Assembly (NCBI GenBank): GCA_023078555.1
Contig: CM041197.1
Location: 12,369,967 to 12,433,966 of the forward strand
DNA: 64,000 bases
Reading direction: 5' to 3'
DNA from: Ulva prolifera
Lineage: Eukaryota > Chlorophyta > Ulvophyceae > Ulvales > Ulvaceae
The position numbers and the translations under genes are program-made. This document shows positions 25,667-39,441 of the stretch, one piece after another. The notes beneath the pieces are model-generated. The model was not told the origin of the DNA. It made no database searches and worked only from the letters and a program-made list of their open reading frames with translations. The first letter of the stretch is position 1. Each line of letters opens with the position of its first letter.

Positions 25667-28522
25667 GTGGGCACTGTAATTTGGATGCGGAAATCGATCG
25701 AATCATCAAAATCTGAGGATGCAGTGCTGTTCGGAACATGCAGTAATGCTAGAATACTCCAGCTCCGTCGTTTCCATGACAGATGTAAGAGGCTAAGGTG
25801 CGTGCGCGTCCTGATGAGGTGCACTAGTGCTGCTGAGGTGCACCTGTGGGCACTGTAATCTGGATGCGGAAAACGATCGAATCATCAAAATCTGAGCATG
25901 CAGTGCTGTTCGGAACATGTATAAATGCTAGAAGAGACCAGCTCCTTCGTTTCCATGACAGATGTATGAGGCTACGGAGCATGCGTGTGCTGCTGAGGTG
26001 CACCTGTGGGCACTGTAATTTGGATGCGGAAAACGATCGAATCATCAAAATCTGAGGATGCAGTGCTGTTCGGAACATGCAGTAATGCTAGAATACTCCA
26101 GCTCCGTCGTTTCCATGACAGATGTAAGAGGCTAAGGTGCGTGCGCGTCCTGATGAGGTGCACTAGTGCTGCTGAGGTGCACCTGTGGGCACTGTAATCT
26201 GGATGCGGAAAACGATCGAATCATCAAAATCTGAGCATGCAGTGCTGTTCGGAACATGTATAAATGCTAGAAGAGACCAGCTCCTTCGTTTCCATGACAG
26301 ATGTATGAGGCTACGGAGCATGCGTGTGCTGCTGAGGTGCACCTGTGGGCACTGTAATTTGGATGCGGAAAACGATCGAATCATCAAAATCTGAGGATGC
26401 AGTGCTGTTCGGAACATGCATTAATGCTAGAATAATCCAGCTCCGTCGTTTCCATGACAGATGTAAGAGGCTAAGGTGCGTGCGCGTCCTGATGAGGTGC
26501 ACTAGTGCTGCTGAGGTGCACCTGTGGGCACTGTTAATTTGGGTGCGGAAAACGATCGAATCATTAAAATCTGAGGATGCAGTGCTGTTCGGAACATGCA
26601 TAAATGCTAGAATACACCATTTCCGTCGTTTCTGTGACAGATGTATGAGGCTACGGAGCATGCGTGTGCTGCTGAGGTGCACCTGTGGGCACTGTAATTT
26701 GGATGCGGAAAAACGATCGAATCATCAAAATCTGAGCATGCGGTTGCTGTTCGGAACATGCATAAATGCTAGAATACACCATTTCCGTCGTTTCTGTGAC
26801 AGATGTATGAGGCTACGGAGCATGCGTGTGCTGCTGAGGTGCACCTGTGGGCACTGTAATTTGGATGCGGAAATCGATCGAATCATCAAAATCTGAGGAT
26901 GCAGTGCTGTTCGGAACATGCAGTAATGCTAGAATACTCCAGCTCCGTCGTTTCCATGACAGATGTAAGAGGCTAAGGTGCGTGCGCGTCCTGATGAGGT
27001 GCACTAGTGCTGCTGAGGTGCACCTGTGGGCACTGTAATCTGGATGCGGAAAACGATCGAATCATCAAAATCTGAGCATGCAGTGCTGTTCGGAACATGT
27101 ATAAATGCTAGAAGAGACCAGCTCCTTCGTTTCCATGACAGATGTATGAGGCTACGGAGCATGCGTGTGCTGCTGAGGTGCACCTGTGGGCACTGTAATT
27201 TGGATGCGGAAAACGATCGAATCATCAAAATCTGAGGATGCAGTGCTGTTCGGAACATGCAGTAATGCTAGAATACTCCAGCTCCGTCGTTTCCATGACA
27301 GATGTAAGAGGCTAAGGTGCGTGCGCGTCCTGATGAGGTGCACTAGTGCTGCTGAGGTGCACCTGTGGGCACTGTAATCTGGATGCGGAAAACGATCGAA
27401 TCATCAAAATCTGAGCATGCAGTGCTGTTCGGAACATGTATAAATGCTAGAAGAGACCAGCTCCTTCGTTTCCATGACAGATGTATGAGGCTACGGAGCA
27501 TGCGTGTGCTGCTGAGGTGCACCTGTGGGCACTGTAATTTGGATGCGGAAAACGATCGAATCATCAAAATCTGAGGATGCAGTGCTGTTCGGAACATGCA
27601 TTAATGCTAGAATAATCCAGCTCCGTCGTTTCCATGACAGATGTAAGAGGCTAAGGTGCGTGCGCGTCCTGATGAGGTGCACTAGTGCTGCTGAGGTGCA
27701 CCTGTGGGCACTGTAATTTGGGTGCGGAAAACGATCGAATCATTAAAATCTGAGGATGCAGTGCTGTTCGGAACATGCATAAATGCTAGAATACACCATT
27801 TCCGTCGTTTCTGTGACAGATGTATGAGGCTACGGAGCATGCGTGTGCTGCTGAGGTGCACCTGTGGGCACTGTAATTTGGATGCGGAAAACGATCGAAT
27901 CATCAAAATCTGAGCATGCGGTGCTGTTCGGAACATGCATAAATGCTAGAATACACCATTTCCGTCGTTTCTGTGACAGATGTATGAGGCTACGGAGCAT
28001 GCGTGTGCTGCTGAGGTGCACCTGTGGGCACTGTAATTTGGATGCGGAAAACGATCGAATCATCAAAATCTGAGGATGCAGTGCTGTTCGGAACATGCAT
28101 TAATGCTAGAATACTCCAGCTCCGTCGTTTCCATGACAGATGTAAGAGGCTAAGGTGCGTGCGCGTCCTGATGAGGTGCACTTGTGCTGCTGAGGTGCAC
28201 CTGTGGGCACTGTAATTTGGGTGCGGAAAACGATCGAATCATTAAAATCTGAGGATGCAGTGCTGTTCGGAACATGCATAAATGCTAGAATACACCATTT
28301 CCGTCGTTTCTGAGACAGATGTATGAGGCTACGGAGCATGCGTGTGCTGCTGAGGTGCACCTGTGGGCACTGTAATTTGGGTGCGGAAAACGATCGAATC
28401 ATTAAAATCTGAGGATGCAGTGCTGTTCGGAACATGCATAAATGCTAGAATACACCATTTCCGTCGTTTCTGTGACAGATGTATGAGGCTACGGAGCATG
28501 CGTGTGCTGCTGAGGTGCACCT
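25667..28522 (+). repeat. 2,853-bp sub-HOR, second copy (2,856 bp)
   Basis: The order i2 c b c d e f, i2 c b c d e f g h e matches the first copy. The three-base excess lies in units e and f between 26,524 and 26,846: one extra t in ctgttaattt, one extra a in ggaaaaacg, and one extra t in gcggttgctg. The three isolated run-length changes are clustered and private, which suggests local consensus error. Confidence 0.85.
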
Positions 28523-31214
28523 GTGGGCACTGTAATTTGGATGCGGAAATCGATCGAATCATCAAAATCTGAGGATGCAGTGCTGTTCGGAACATGCAGT
28601 AATGCTAGAATACTCCAGCTCCGTCGTTTCCATGACAGATGTAAGAGGCTAAGGTGCGTGCGCGTCCTGATGAGGTGCACTAGTGCTGCTGAGGTGCACC
28701 TGTGGGCACTGTAATCTGGATGCGGAAAACGATCGAATCATCAAAATCTGAGCATGCAGTGCTGTTCGGAACATGTATAAATGCTAGAAGAGACCAGCTC
28801 CTTCGTTTCCATGACAGATGTATGAGGCTACGGAGCATGCGTGTGCTGCTGAGGTGCACCTGTGGGCACTGTAATTTGGATGCGGAAAACGATCGAATCA
28901 TCAAAATCTGAGGATGCAGTGCTGTTCGGAACATGCAGTAATGCTAGAATACTCCAGCTCCGTCGTTTCCATGACAGATGTAAGAGGCTAAGGTGCGTGC
29001 GCGTCCTGATGAGGTGCACTAGTGCTGCTGAGGTGCACCTGTGGGCACTGTAATCTGGATGCGGAAAACGATCGAATCATCAAATCTGAGCATGCAGTGC
29101 TGTTCGGAACATGTATAAATGCTAGAAGAGACCAGCTCCTTCGTTTCCATGACAGATGTATGAGGCTACGGAGCATGCGTGTGCTGCTGAGGTGCACCTG
29201 TGGGCACTGTAATTTGGATGCGGAAAACGATCGAATCATCAAAATCTGAGGATGCAGTGCTGTTCGGAACATGCATTAATGCTAGAATAATCCAGCTCCG
29301 TCGTTTCCATGACAGATGTAAGAGGCTAAGGTGCGTGCGCGTCCTGATGAGGTGCACTAGTGCTGCTGAGGTGCACCTGTGGGCACTGTAATTTGGGTGC
29401 GGAAAACGATCGAATCATTAAAATCTGAGGATGCAGTGCTGTTCGGAACATGCATAAATGCTAGAATACACCATTTCCGTCGTTTCTGTGACAGATGTAT
29501 GAGGCTACGGAGCATGCGTGTGCTGCTGAGGTGCACCTGTGGGCACTGTAATTTGGATGCGGAAAACGATCGAATCATCAAAATCTGAGCATGCGGTGCT
29601 GTTCGGAACATGCATAAATGCTAGAATACACCATTTCCGTCGTTTCTGTGACAGATGTATGAGGCTACGGAGCATGCGTGTGCTGCTGAGGTGCACCTGT
29701 GGGCACTGTAATTTGGATGCGGAAATCGATCGAATCATCAAAATCTGAGGATGCAGTGCTGTTCGGAACATGCAGTAATGCTAGAATACTCCAGCTCCGT
29801 CGTTTCCATGACAGATGTAAGAGGCTAAGGTGCGTGCGCGTCCTGATGAGGTGCACTAGTGCTGCTGAGGTGCACCTGTGGGCACTGTAATCTGGATGCG
29901 GAAAACGATCGAATCATCAAAATCTGAGCATGCAGTGCTGTTCGGAACATGTATAAATGCTAGAAGAGACCAGCTCCTTCGTTTCCATGACAGATGTATG
30001 AGGCTACGGAGCATGCGTGTGCTGCTGAGGTGCACCTGTGGGCACTGTAATTTGGATGCGGAAAACGATCGAATCATCAAAATCTGAGGATGCAGTGCTG
30101 TTCGGAACATGCAGTAATGCTAGAATACTCCAGCTCCGTCGTTTCCATGACAGATGTAAGAGGCTAAGGTGCGTGCGCGTCCTGATGAGGTGCACTAGTG
30201 CTGCTGAGGTGCACCTGTGGGCACTGTAATCTGGATGCGGAAAACGATCGAATCATCAAAATCTGAGCATGCAGTGCTGTTCGGAACATGTATAAATGCT
30301 AGAAGAGACCAGCTCCTTCGTTTCCATGACAGATGTATGAGGCTACGGAGCATGCGTGTGCTGCTGAGGTGCACCTGTGGGCACTGTAATTTGGATGCGG
30401 AAAACGATCGAATCATCAAAATCTGAGGATGCAGTGCTGTTCGGAACATGCATTAATGCTAGAATAATCCAGCTCCGTCGTTTCCATGACAGATGTAAGA
30501 GGCTAAGGTGCGTGCGCGTCCTGATGAGGTGCACTAGTGCTGCTGAGGTGCACCTGTGGGCACTGTAATTTGGGTGCGGAAAACGATCGAATCATTAAAA
30601 TCTGAGGATGCAGTGCTGTTCGGAACATGCATAAATGCTAGAATACACCATTTCCGTCGTTTCTGTGACAGATGTATGAGGCTACGGAGCATGCGTGTGC
30701 TGCTGAGGTGCACCTGTGGGCACTGTAATTTGGATGCGGAAAACGATCGAATCATCAAAATCTGAGCATGCGGTGCTGTTCGGAACATGCATAAATGCTA
30801 GAATACACCATTTCCGTCGTTTCTGTGACAGATGTATGAGGCTACGGAGCATGCGTGTGCTGCTGAGGTGCACCTGTGGGCACTGTAATTTGGATGCGGA
30901 AAACGATCGAATCATCAAAATCTGAGGATGCAGTGCTGTTCGGAACATGCATTAATGCTAGAATACTCCAGCTCCGTCGTTTCCATGACAGATGTAAGAG
31001 GCTAAGGTGCGTGCGCGTCCTGATGAGGTGCACTTGTGCTGCTGAGGTGCACCTGTGGGCACTGTAATTTGGGTGCGGAAAACGATCGAATCATTAAAAT
31101 CTGAGGATGCAGTGCTGTTCGGAACATGCATAAATGCTAGAATACACCATTTCCGTCGTTTCTGTGACAGATGTATGAGGCTACGGAGCATGCGTGTGCT
31201 GCTGAGGTGCACCT
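28523..31214 (+). repeat. 2,853-bp sub-HOR, third copy lacking monomer h (2,692 bp)
   Basis: The order is i2 c b c d e f, i2 c b c d e f g e. It is 161 bp shorter than the first copy: one whole 160-bp monomer (h, with ctgagac) is missing between g (30,876) and e (31,055), and one base is missing in type c near 29,084 (caaatctg). Loss of exactly one register-preserving monomer fits unequal exchange between the neighbouring e-like monomers h and e. Confidence 0.84.
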
Positions 31215-32513
31215 GTGGGCACTGTAATTTGGATGCGGAAATCGATCGAATCATCAAAATCTGAGGATGCAGTGCTGTTCGGAACATGCATAAATGCTAG
31301 AATACACCATTTCCGTCGTTTCTGTGACAGATGTATGAGGCTACGGAGCATGCGTGTGCTGCTGAGGTGCACCTGTGGGCACTGTAATTTGGATGCGGAA
31401 AACGATCGAATCATCAAAATCTGAGGATGCAGTGCTGTTCGGAACATGCATTAATGCTAGAATACTCCAGCTCCGTCGTTTCCATGACAGATGTATGAGG
31501 CTACGGAGCATGCGTGTGCTGCTGAGGTGCACCTGTGGGCACTGTAATTTGGATACGGAAAACGATCGAATCATCAAAATCTGAGCATGCGTTGCTGTTC
31601 GGAACATGCATAAATGCTAGAATACTCCAGCTCCGTCGTTTCCATGACAGATGTATGAGGCTACGGAGCATGCGTGTGCTGCTGAGGTGCACCTGTGGGC
31701 ACTGTAATTTGGATACGGAAAACGATCGAATCATCAAAATCTGAGCATGCGTTGCTGTTCGGAACATGCATAAATGCTAGAATACACCATTTCCGTCGTT
31801 TCTGTGACAGATGTATGAGGCTACGGAGCATGCGTGTGCTGCTGAGGTGCACCTGTGGGCACTGTAATTTGGATGCGGAAAACGATCGAATCATCAAAAT
31901 CTGAGGATGCAGTGCTGTTCGGAACATGCAGTAATGCTAGAATACTCCAGCTCCGTCGTTTCCATGACAGATGTAAGAGGCTAAGGTGCGTGCGCGTCCT
32001 GATGAGGTGCACTAGTGCTGCTGAGGTGCACCTGTGGGCACTGTAATCTGGATGCGGAAAACGATCGAATCATCAAAATCTGAGCATGCAGTGCTGTTCG
32101 GAACATGTATAAATGCTAGAAGAGACCAGCTCCTTCGTTTCCATGACAGATGTATGAGGCTACGGAGCATGCGTGTGCTGCTGAGGTGCACCTGTGGGCA
32201 CTGTAATTTGGATGCGGAAAACGATCGAATCATCAAAATCTGAGGATGCAGTGCTGTTCGGAACATGCATAAATGCTAGAATACACCATTTCCGTCGTTT
32301 CTGTGACAGATGTATGAGGCTACGGAGCATGCGTGTGCTGCTGAGGTGCACCTGTGGGCACTGTAATTTGGGTGCGGAAAACGATCGAATCATTAAAATC
32401 TGAGGATGCAGTGCTGTTCGGAACATGCATAAATGCTAGAATACACCATTTCCGTCGTTTCTGTGACAGATGTATGAGGCTACGGAGCATGCGTGTGCTG
32501 CTGAGGTGCACCT

Positions 32514-35500
32514 GTGGGCACTGTAATTTGGATGCGGAAATCGATCGAATCATCAAAATCTGAGGATGCAGTGCTGTTCGGAACATGCATAAATGCTAGA
32601 ATACACCATTTCCGTCGTTTCTGTGACAGATGTATGAGGCTACGGAGCATGCCTGTGCTGCTGAGGTGCACCTGTGGGCACTGTAATTTGGATGCGGAAA
32701 ACGATCGAATCATCAAAATCTGAGGATGCAGTGCTGTTCGGAACATGCATTAATGCTAGAATACTCCAGCTCCGTCGTTTCCATGACAGATGTATGAGGC
32801 TACGGAGCATGCGTGTGCTGCTGAGGTGCACCTGTGGGCACTGTAATTTGGATACGGAAAACGATCGAATCATCAAAATCTGAGCATGCGTTGCTGTTCG
32901 GAACATGCATAAATGCTAGAATACACCATTTCCGTCGTTTCTGTGACAGATGTATGAGGCTACGGAGCATGCGTGTGCTGCTGAGGTGCACCTGTGGGCA
33001 CTGTAATTTGGATGCGGAAAACGATCGAATCATCAAAATCTGAGGATGCAGTGCTGTTCGGAACATGCAGTAATGCTAGAATACTCCAGCTCCGTCGTTT
33101 CCATGACAGATGTAAGAGGCTAAGGTGCGTGCGCGTCCTGATGAGGTGCACTAGTGCTGCTGAGGTGCACCTGTGGGCACTGTAATCTGGATGCGGAAAA
33201 CGATCGAATCATCAAAATCTGAGCATGCAGTGCTGTTCGGAACATGTATAAATGCTAGAAGAGACCAGCTCCTTCGTTTCCATGACAGATGTATGAGGCT
33301 ACGGAGCATGCGTGTGCTGCTGAGGTGCACCTGTGGGCACTGTAATTTGGATGCGGAAAACGATCGAATCATCAAAATCTGAGGATGCAGTGCTGTTCGG
33401 AACATGCATTAATGCTAGAATACTCCAGCTCCGTCGTTTCCATGACAGATGTATGAGGCTACGGAGCATGCGTGTGCTGCTGAGGTGCACCTGTGGGCAC
33501 TGTAATTTGGATACGGAAAACGATCGAATCATCAAAATCTGAGCATGCGTTGCTGTTCGGAACATGCATAAATGCTAGAATACACCATTTCCGTCGTTTC
33601 TGTGACAGATGTATGAGGCTACGGAGCATGCGTGTGCTGCTGAGGTGCACCTGTGGGCACTGTAATTTGGATGCGGAAAACGATCGAATCATCAAAATCT
33701 GAGGATGCAGTGCTGTTCGGAACATGCAGTAATGCTAGAATACTCCAGCTCCGTCGTTTCCATGACAGATGTAAGAGGCTAAGGTGCGTGCGCGTCCTGA
33801 TGAGGTGCACTAGTGCTGCTGAGGTGCACCTGTGGGCACTGTAATCTGGATGCGGAAAACGATCGAATCATCAAAATCTGAGCATGCAGTGCTGTTCGGA
33901 ACATGTATAAATGCTAGAAGAGACCAGCTCCTTCGTTTCCATGACAGATGTATGAGGCTACGGAGCATGCGTGTGCTGCTGAGGTGCACCTGTGGGCACT
34001 GTAATTTGGATGCGGAAAACGATCGAATCATCAAAATCTGAGGATGCAGTGCTGTTCGGAACATGCAGTAATGCTAGAATACTCCAGCTCCGTCGTTTCC
34101 ATGACAGATGTAAGAGGCTAAGGTGCGTGCGCGTCCTGATGAGGTGCACTAGTGCTGCTGAGGTGCACCTGTGGGCACTGTAATCTGGATGCGGAAAACG
34201 ATCGAATCATCAAAATCTGAGCATGCAGTGCTGTTCGGAACATGTATAAATGCTAGAAGAGACCAGCTCCTTCGTTTCCATGACAGATGTATGAGGCTAC
34301 GGAGCATGCGTGTGCTGCTGAGGTGCACCTGTGGGCACTGTAATTTGGATGCGGAAAACGATCGAATCATCAAAATCTGAGGATGCAGTGCTGTTCGGAA
34401 CATGCATTAATGCTAGAATAATCCAGCTCCGTCGTTTCCATGACAGATGTAAGAGGCTAAGGTGCGTGCGCGTCCTGATGAGGTGCACTAGTGCTGCTGA
34501 GGTGCACCTGTGGGCACTGTAATTTGGGTGCGGAAAACGATCGAATCATTAAAATCTGAGGATGCAGTGCTGTTCGGAACATGCATAAATGCTAGAATAC
34601 ACCATTCCGTCGTTTCTGTGACAGATGTATGAGGCTACGGAGCATGCGTGTGCTGCTGAGGTGCACCTGTGGGCACTGTAATTTGGATGCGGAAAACGAT
34701 CGAATCATCAAAATCTGAGCATGCGGTGCTGTTCGGAACATGCATAAATGCTAGAATACACCATTTCCGTCGTTTCTGTGACAGATGTATGAGGCTACGG
34801 AGCATGCGTGTGCTGCTGAGGTGCACCTGTGGGCACTGTAATTTGGATGCGGAAAACGATCGAATCATCAAAATCTGAGGATGCAGTGCTGTTCGGAACA
34901 TGCATTAATGCTAGAATACTCCAGCTCCGTCGTTTCCATGACAGATGTAAGAGGCTAAGGTGCGTGCGCGTCCTGATGAGGTGCACTTGTGCTGCTGAGG
35001 TGCACCTGTGGGCACTGTAATTTGGGTGCGGAAAACGATCGAATCATTAAAATCTGAGGATGCAGTGCTGTTCGGAACATGCATAAATGCTAGAATACAC
35101 CATTTCCGTCGTTTCTGAGACAGATGTATGAGGCTACGGAGCATGCGTGTGCTGCTGAGGTGCACCTGTGGGCACTGTAATTTGGGTGCGGAAAACGATC
35201 GAATCATTAAAATCTGAGGATGCAGTGCTGTTCGGAACATGCATAAATGCTAGAATACACCATTTCCGTCGTTTCTGTGACAGATGTATGAGGCTACGGA
35301 GCATGCGTGTGCTGCTGAGGTGCACCTGTGGGCACTGTAATTGGATGCGGAAGTCGATCGAATCATCAAAATCTGAGGATGCAGTGCTGTTCGGAACATG
35401 CATAAATGCTAGAATACACCATTTCCGTCGTTTCTGTGACAGATGTATGAGGCTACGGAGCATGCGTGTGCTGCTGAGGTGCACCTGTGGGCACTGTAAT

Positions 35501-38500
35501 TTGGATGCGGAAAACGATCGAATCATCAAAATCTGAGGATGCAGTGCTGTTCGGAACATGCATTAATGCTAGAATACTCCAGCTCCGTCGTTTCCATGAC
35601 AGATGTATGAGGCTACGGAGCATGCGTGTGCTGCTGAGGTGCACCTGTGGGCACTGTAATTTGGATACGGAAAACGATCGAATCATCAAATCTGAGCATG
35701 CGTTGCTGTTCGGAACATGCATAAATGCTAGAATACACCATTTCCGTCGTTTCTGTGACAGATGTATGAGGCTACGGAGCATGCGTGTGCTGCTGAGGTG
35801 CACCTGTGGGCACTGTAATTTGGATGCGGAAAACGATCGAATCATCAAAATCTGAGGATGCAGTGCTGTTCGGAACATGCAGTAATGCTAGAATACTCCA
35901 GCTCCGTCGTTTCCATGACAGATGTAAGAGGCTAAGGTGCGTGCGCGTCCTGATGAGGTGCACTAGTGCTGCTGAGGTGCACCTGTGGGCACTGTAATCT
36001 GGATGCGGAAAACGATCGAATCATCAAAATCTGAGCATGCAGTGCTGTTCGGAACATGTATAAATGCTAGAAGAGACCAGCTCCGTCGTTTCCATGACAG
36101 ATGTATGAGGCTACGGAGCATGCGTGTGCTGCTGAGGTGCACCTGTGGGCACTGTAATTTGGATGCGGAAAACGATCGAATCATCAAAATCTGAGGATGC
36201 AGTGCTGTTCGGAACATGCATTAATGCTAGAATACTACCAGCTCCGTCGTTTCCATGACAGATGTATGAGGCTACGGAGCATGCGTGTGCTGCTGAGGTG
36301 CACCTGTGGGCACTGTAATTTAAATACGGAAAACGATCGAATCATCAAAATCTGAGCATGCGTTGCTGTTCGGAACATGCATAAATGCTAGAATACACCA
36401 TTTCCGTCGTTTCTGTGACAGATGTATGAGGCTACGGAGCATGCGTGTGCTGCTGAGGTGCACCTGTGGGCACTGTAATTTGGATGCGGAAAACGATCGA
36501 ATCATCAAAATCTGAGGATGCAGTGCTGTTCGGAACATGCAGTAATGCTAGAATACTCCAGCTCCGTCGTTTCCATGACAGATGTAAGAGGCTAAGGTGC
36601 GTGCGCGTCCTGATGAGGTGCACTAGTGCTGCTGAGGTGCACCTGTGGGCACTGTAATCTGGATGCGGAAAACGATCGAATCATCAAAATCTGAGCATGC
36701 AGTGCTGTTCGGAACATGTATAAATGCTAGAAGAGACCAGCTCCTTCGTTTCCATGACAGATGTATGAGGCTACGGAGCATGCGTGTGCTGCTGAGGTGC
36801 ACCTGTGGGCACTGTAATTTGTATGCGGAAAACGATCGAATCATCAAAATCTGAGGATGCAGTGCTGTTCGGAACATGCAGTAATGCTAGAATACTCCAG
36901 CTCCGTCGTTTCCATGACAGATGTAAGAGGCTAAGGTGCGTGCGCGTCCTGATGAGGTGCACTAGTGCTGCTGAGGTGCACCTGTGGGCACTGTAATCTG
37001 GATGCGGAAAACGATCGAATCATCAAAATCTGAGCATGCAGTGCTGTTCGGAACATGTATAAATGCTAGAAGAGACCAGCTCCTTCGTTTCCATGACAGA
37101 TGTATGAGGCTACGGAGCATGCGTGTGCTGCTGAGGTGCACCTGTGGGCACTGTAATTTGGATGCGGAAAACGATCGAATCATCAAAATCTGAGCATGCG
37201 GTGCTGTTCGGAATATGCATAAATGCTAGAATACACCATTTCCGTCGTTTCTGTGACAGATGTATGAGGCTACGGAGCATGCGTGTGCTGCTGAGGTGCA
37301 CCTGTGGGCACTGTAATTTGGATGCGGAAAACGATCGAATCATCAAAATCTGAGGATGCAGTGCTGTTCGGAACATGCATTAATGCTAGAATACTCCAGC
37401 TCCGTCGTTTCCATGACAGATGTAAGAGGCTAAGGTGCGTGCGCGTCCTGATGAGGTGCACTTGTGCTGCTGAGGTGCACCTGTGGGCACTGTAATTTGG
37501 GTGCGGAAAACGATCGAATCATTAAAATCTGAGGATGCAGTGCTGTTCGGAACATGCATAAATGCTAGAATACACCATTTCCGTCGTTTCTGTGACAGAT
37601 GTATGAGGCTACGGAGCATGCGTGTGCTGCTGAGGTTGCACCTGTGGGCACTGTAATTTGGATGCGGAAAACGATCGAATCATCAAAATCTGAGCATGCG
37701 GTGCTGTTCGGAACATGCATAAATGCTAGAATACACCATTTCCGTCGTTTCTGTGACAGATGTATGAGGCTACGGAGCATGCGTGTGCTGCTGAGGTGCA
37801 CCTGTGGGCACTGTAATTTGGATGCGGAAAACGATCGAATCATCAAAATCTGAGGATGCAGTGCTGTTCGGAACATGCATTAATGCTAGAATACTCCAGC
37901 TCCGTCGTTTCCATGACAGATGTAAGAGGCTAAGGTGCGTGCGCGTCCTGATGAGGTGCACTTGTGCTGCTGAGGTGCACCTGTGGGCACTGTAATTTGG
38001 GTGCGGAAAACGATCGAATCATTAAAATCTGAGGATGCAGTGCTGTTCGGAACATGCATAAATGCTAGAATACACCATTTCCGTCGTTTCTGTGACAGAT
38101 GTATGAGGCTACGGAGCATGCGTGTGCTGCTGAGGTGCACCTGTGGGCACTGTAATTTGGATGCGGAAATCGATCGAATCATCAAAATCTGAGGATGCAG
38201 TGCTGTTCGGAACATGCATAAATGCTAGAATACACCATTTCCGTCGTTTCTGTGACAGATGTATGAGGCTACGGAGCATGCGTGTGCTGCTGAGGTGCAC
38301 CTGTGGGCACTGTAATTTGGATGCGGAAAACGATCGAATCATCAAAATCTGAGGATGCAGTGCTGTTCGGAACATGCATTAATGCTAGAATACTCCAGCT
38401 CCGTCGTTTCCATGACAGATGTATGAGGCTACGGAGCATGCGTGTGCTGCTGAGGTGCACCTGTGGGCACTGTAATTTGGATACGGAAAACGATCGAATC

Positions 38501-39441
38501 ATCAAAATCTGAGCATGCAGTGCTGTTCGGAACATGCATAAATGCTAGAATACTCCAGCTCCGTCGTTTCCATGACAGATGTATGAGGCTACGGAGCATG
38601 CGTGTGCTGCTGAGGTGCACCTGTGGGCACTGTAATTTGGATACGGAAAACGATCGAATCATCAAAATCTGAGCATGCGTTGCTGTTCGGAACATGCATA
38701 AATGCTAGAATACACCATTTCCGTCGTTTCTGTGACAGATGTATGAGGCTACGGAGCATGCGTGTGCTGCTGAGGTGCACCTGTGGGCACTGTAATTTGG
38801 ATGCGGAAAACGATCGAATCATCAAAATCTGAGGATGCAGTGCTGTTCGGAACATGCAGTAATGCTAGAATACTCCAGCTCCGTCGTTTCCATGACAGAT
38901 GTAAGAGGCTAAGGTGCGTGCGCGTCCTGATGAGGTGCACTAGTGCTGCTGAGGTGCACCTGTGGGCACTGTAATCTGGATGCGGAAAACGATCGAATCA
39001 TCAAAATCTGAGCATGCAGTGCTGTTCGGAACATGTATAAATGCTAGAAGAGACCAGCTCCTTCGTTTCCATGACAGATGTATGAGGCTACGGAGCATGC
39101 GTGTGCTGCTGAGGTGCACCTGTGGGCACTGTAATTTGGATGCGGAAAACGATCGAATCATCAAAATCTGAGGATGCAGTGCTGTTCGGAACATGCATAA
39201 ATGCTAGAATACACCATTTCCGTCGTTTCTGTGACAGATGTATGAGGCTACGGAGCATGCGTGTGCTGCTGAGGTGCACCTGTGGGCACTGTAATTTGGG
39301 TGCGGAAAACGATCGAATCATTAAAATCTGAGGATGCAGTGCTGTTCGGAACATGCATAAATGCTAGAATACACCATTTCCGTCGTTTCTGTGACAGATG
39401 TATGAGGCTACGGAGCATGCGTGTGCTGCTGAGGTGCACCT
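32514..39441 (+). repeat. Composite HOR unit 2, about 6,928 bp, 42 monomers
   Basis: The unit has the standard 14-monomer opening, then g h e i1 j k b c j k b c b c, then the triplet f g e twice (37,144-38,142), and the standard closing block from 38,143. It lacks every i2 monomer and so every copy of the 2,853-bp sub-HOR. Forty-two monomers with 11 long ones predict 6,929 bp, one more than observed. Local oddities are aagtcgatcg near 35,352, a type c with ctccgtcg instead of ctccttcg (35,985), tttaaatacgg near 36,320, and gaatatgc near 37,212. Confidence 0.85.
37144..38142 (+). repeat. Triplet f-g-e duplicated (about 499 bp each)
   Basis: Units 37,144-37,642 and 37,643-38,142 both read f g e. 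The first f has gaatatgc and the second has the usual gaacatgc, so they can be told apart. The second block is one base longer because the f boundary reads gaggttgcacc. In the other composite units this place is occupied by d e f g h e or longer orders. Confidence 0.8.

Larger units (their letters stand above)
21874..32513 (+). repeat. Composite HOR unit 1, about 10,640 bp, 64 monomers
   Basis: This is the longest of the composite units. It starts with a partial opening (i1M j k b c k2, 21,874-22,852), then the full 14-monomer opening at 22,853, then g h e, the 2,853-bp sub-HOR twice (25,667 and 28,523), and the closing block i1 j k2 k b c a e from 31,215. Sixty-four monomers with 21 long ones predict 10,639 bp, one less than observed. 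The difference from unit 0 is explained mainly by the extra partial opening and one more sub-HOR copy. Confidence 0.86.
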
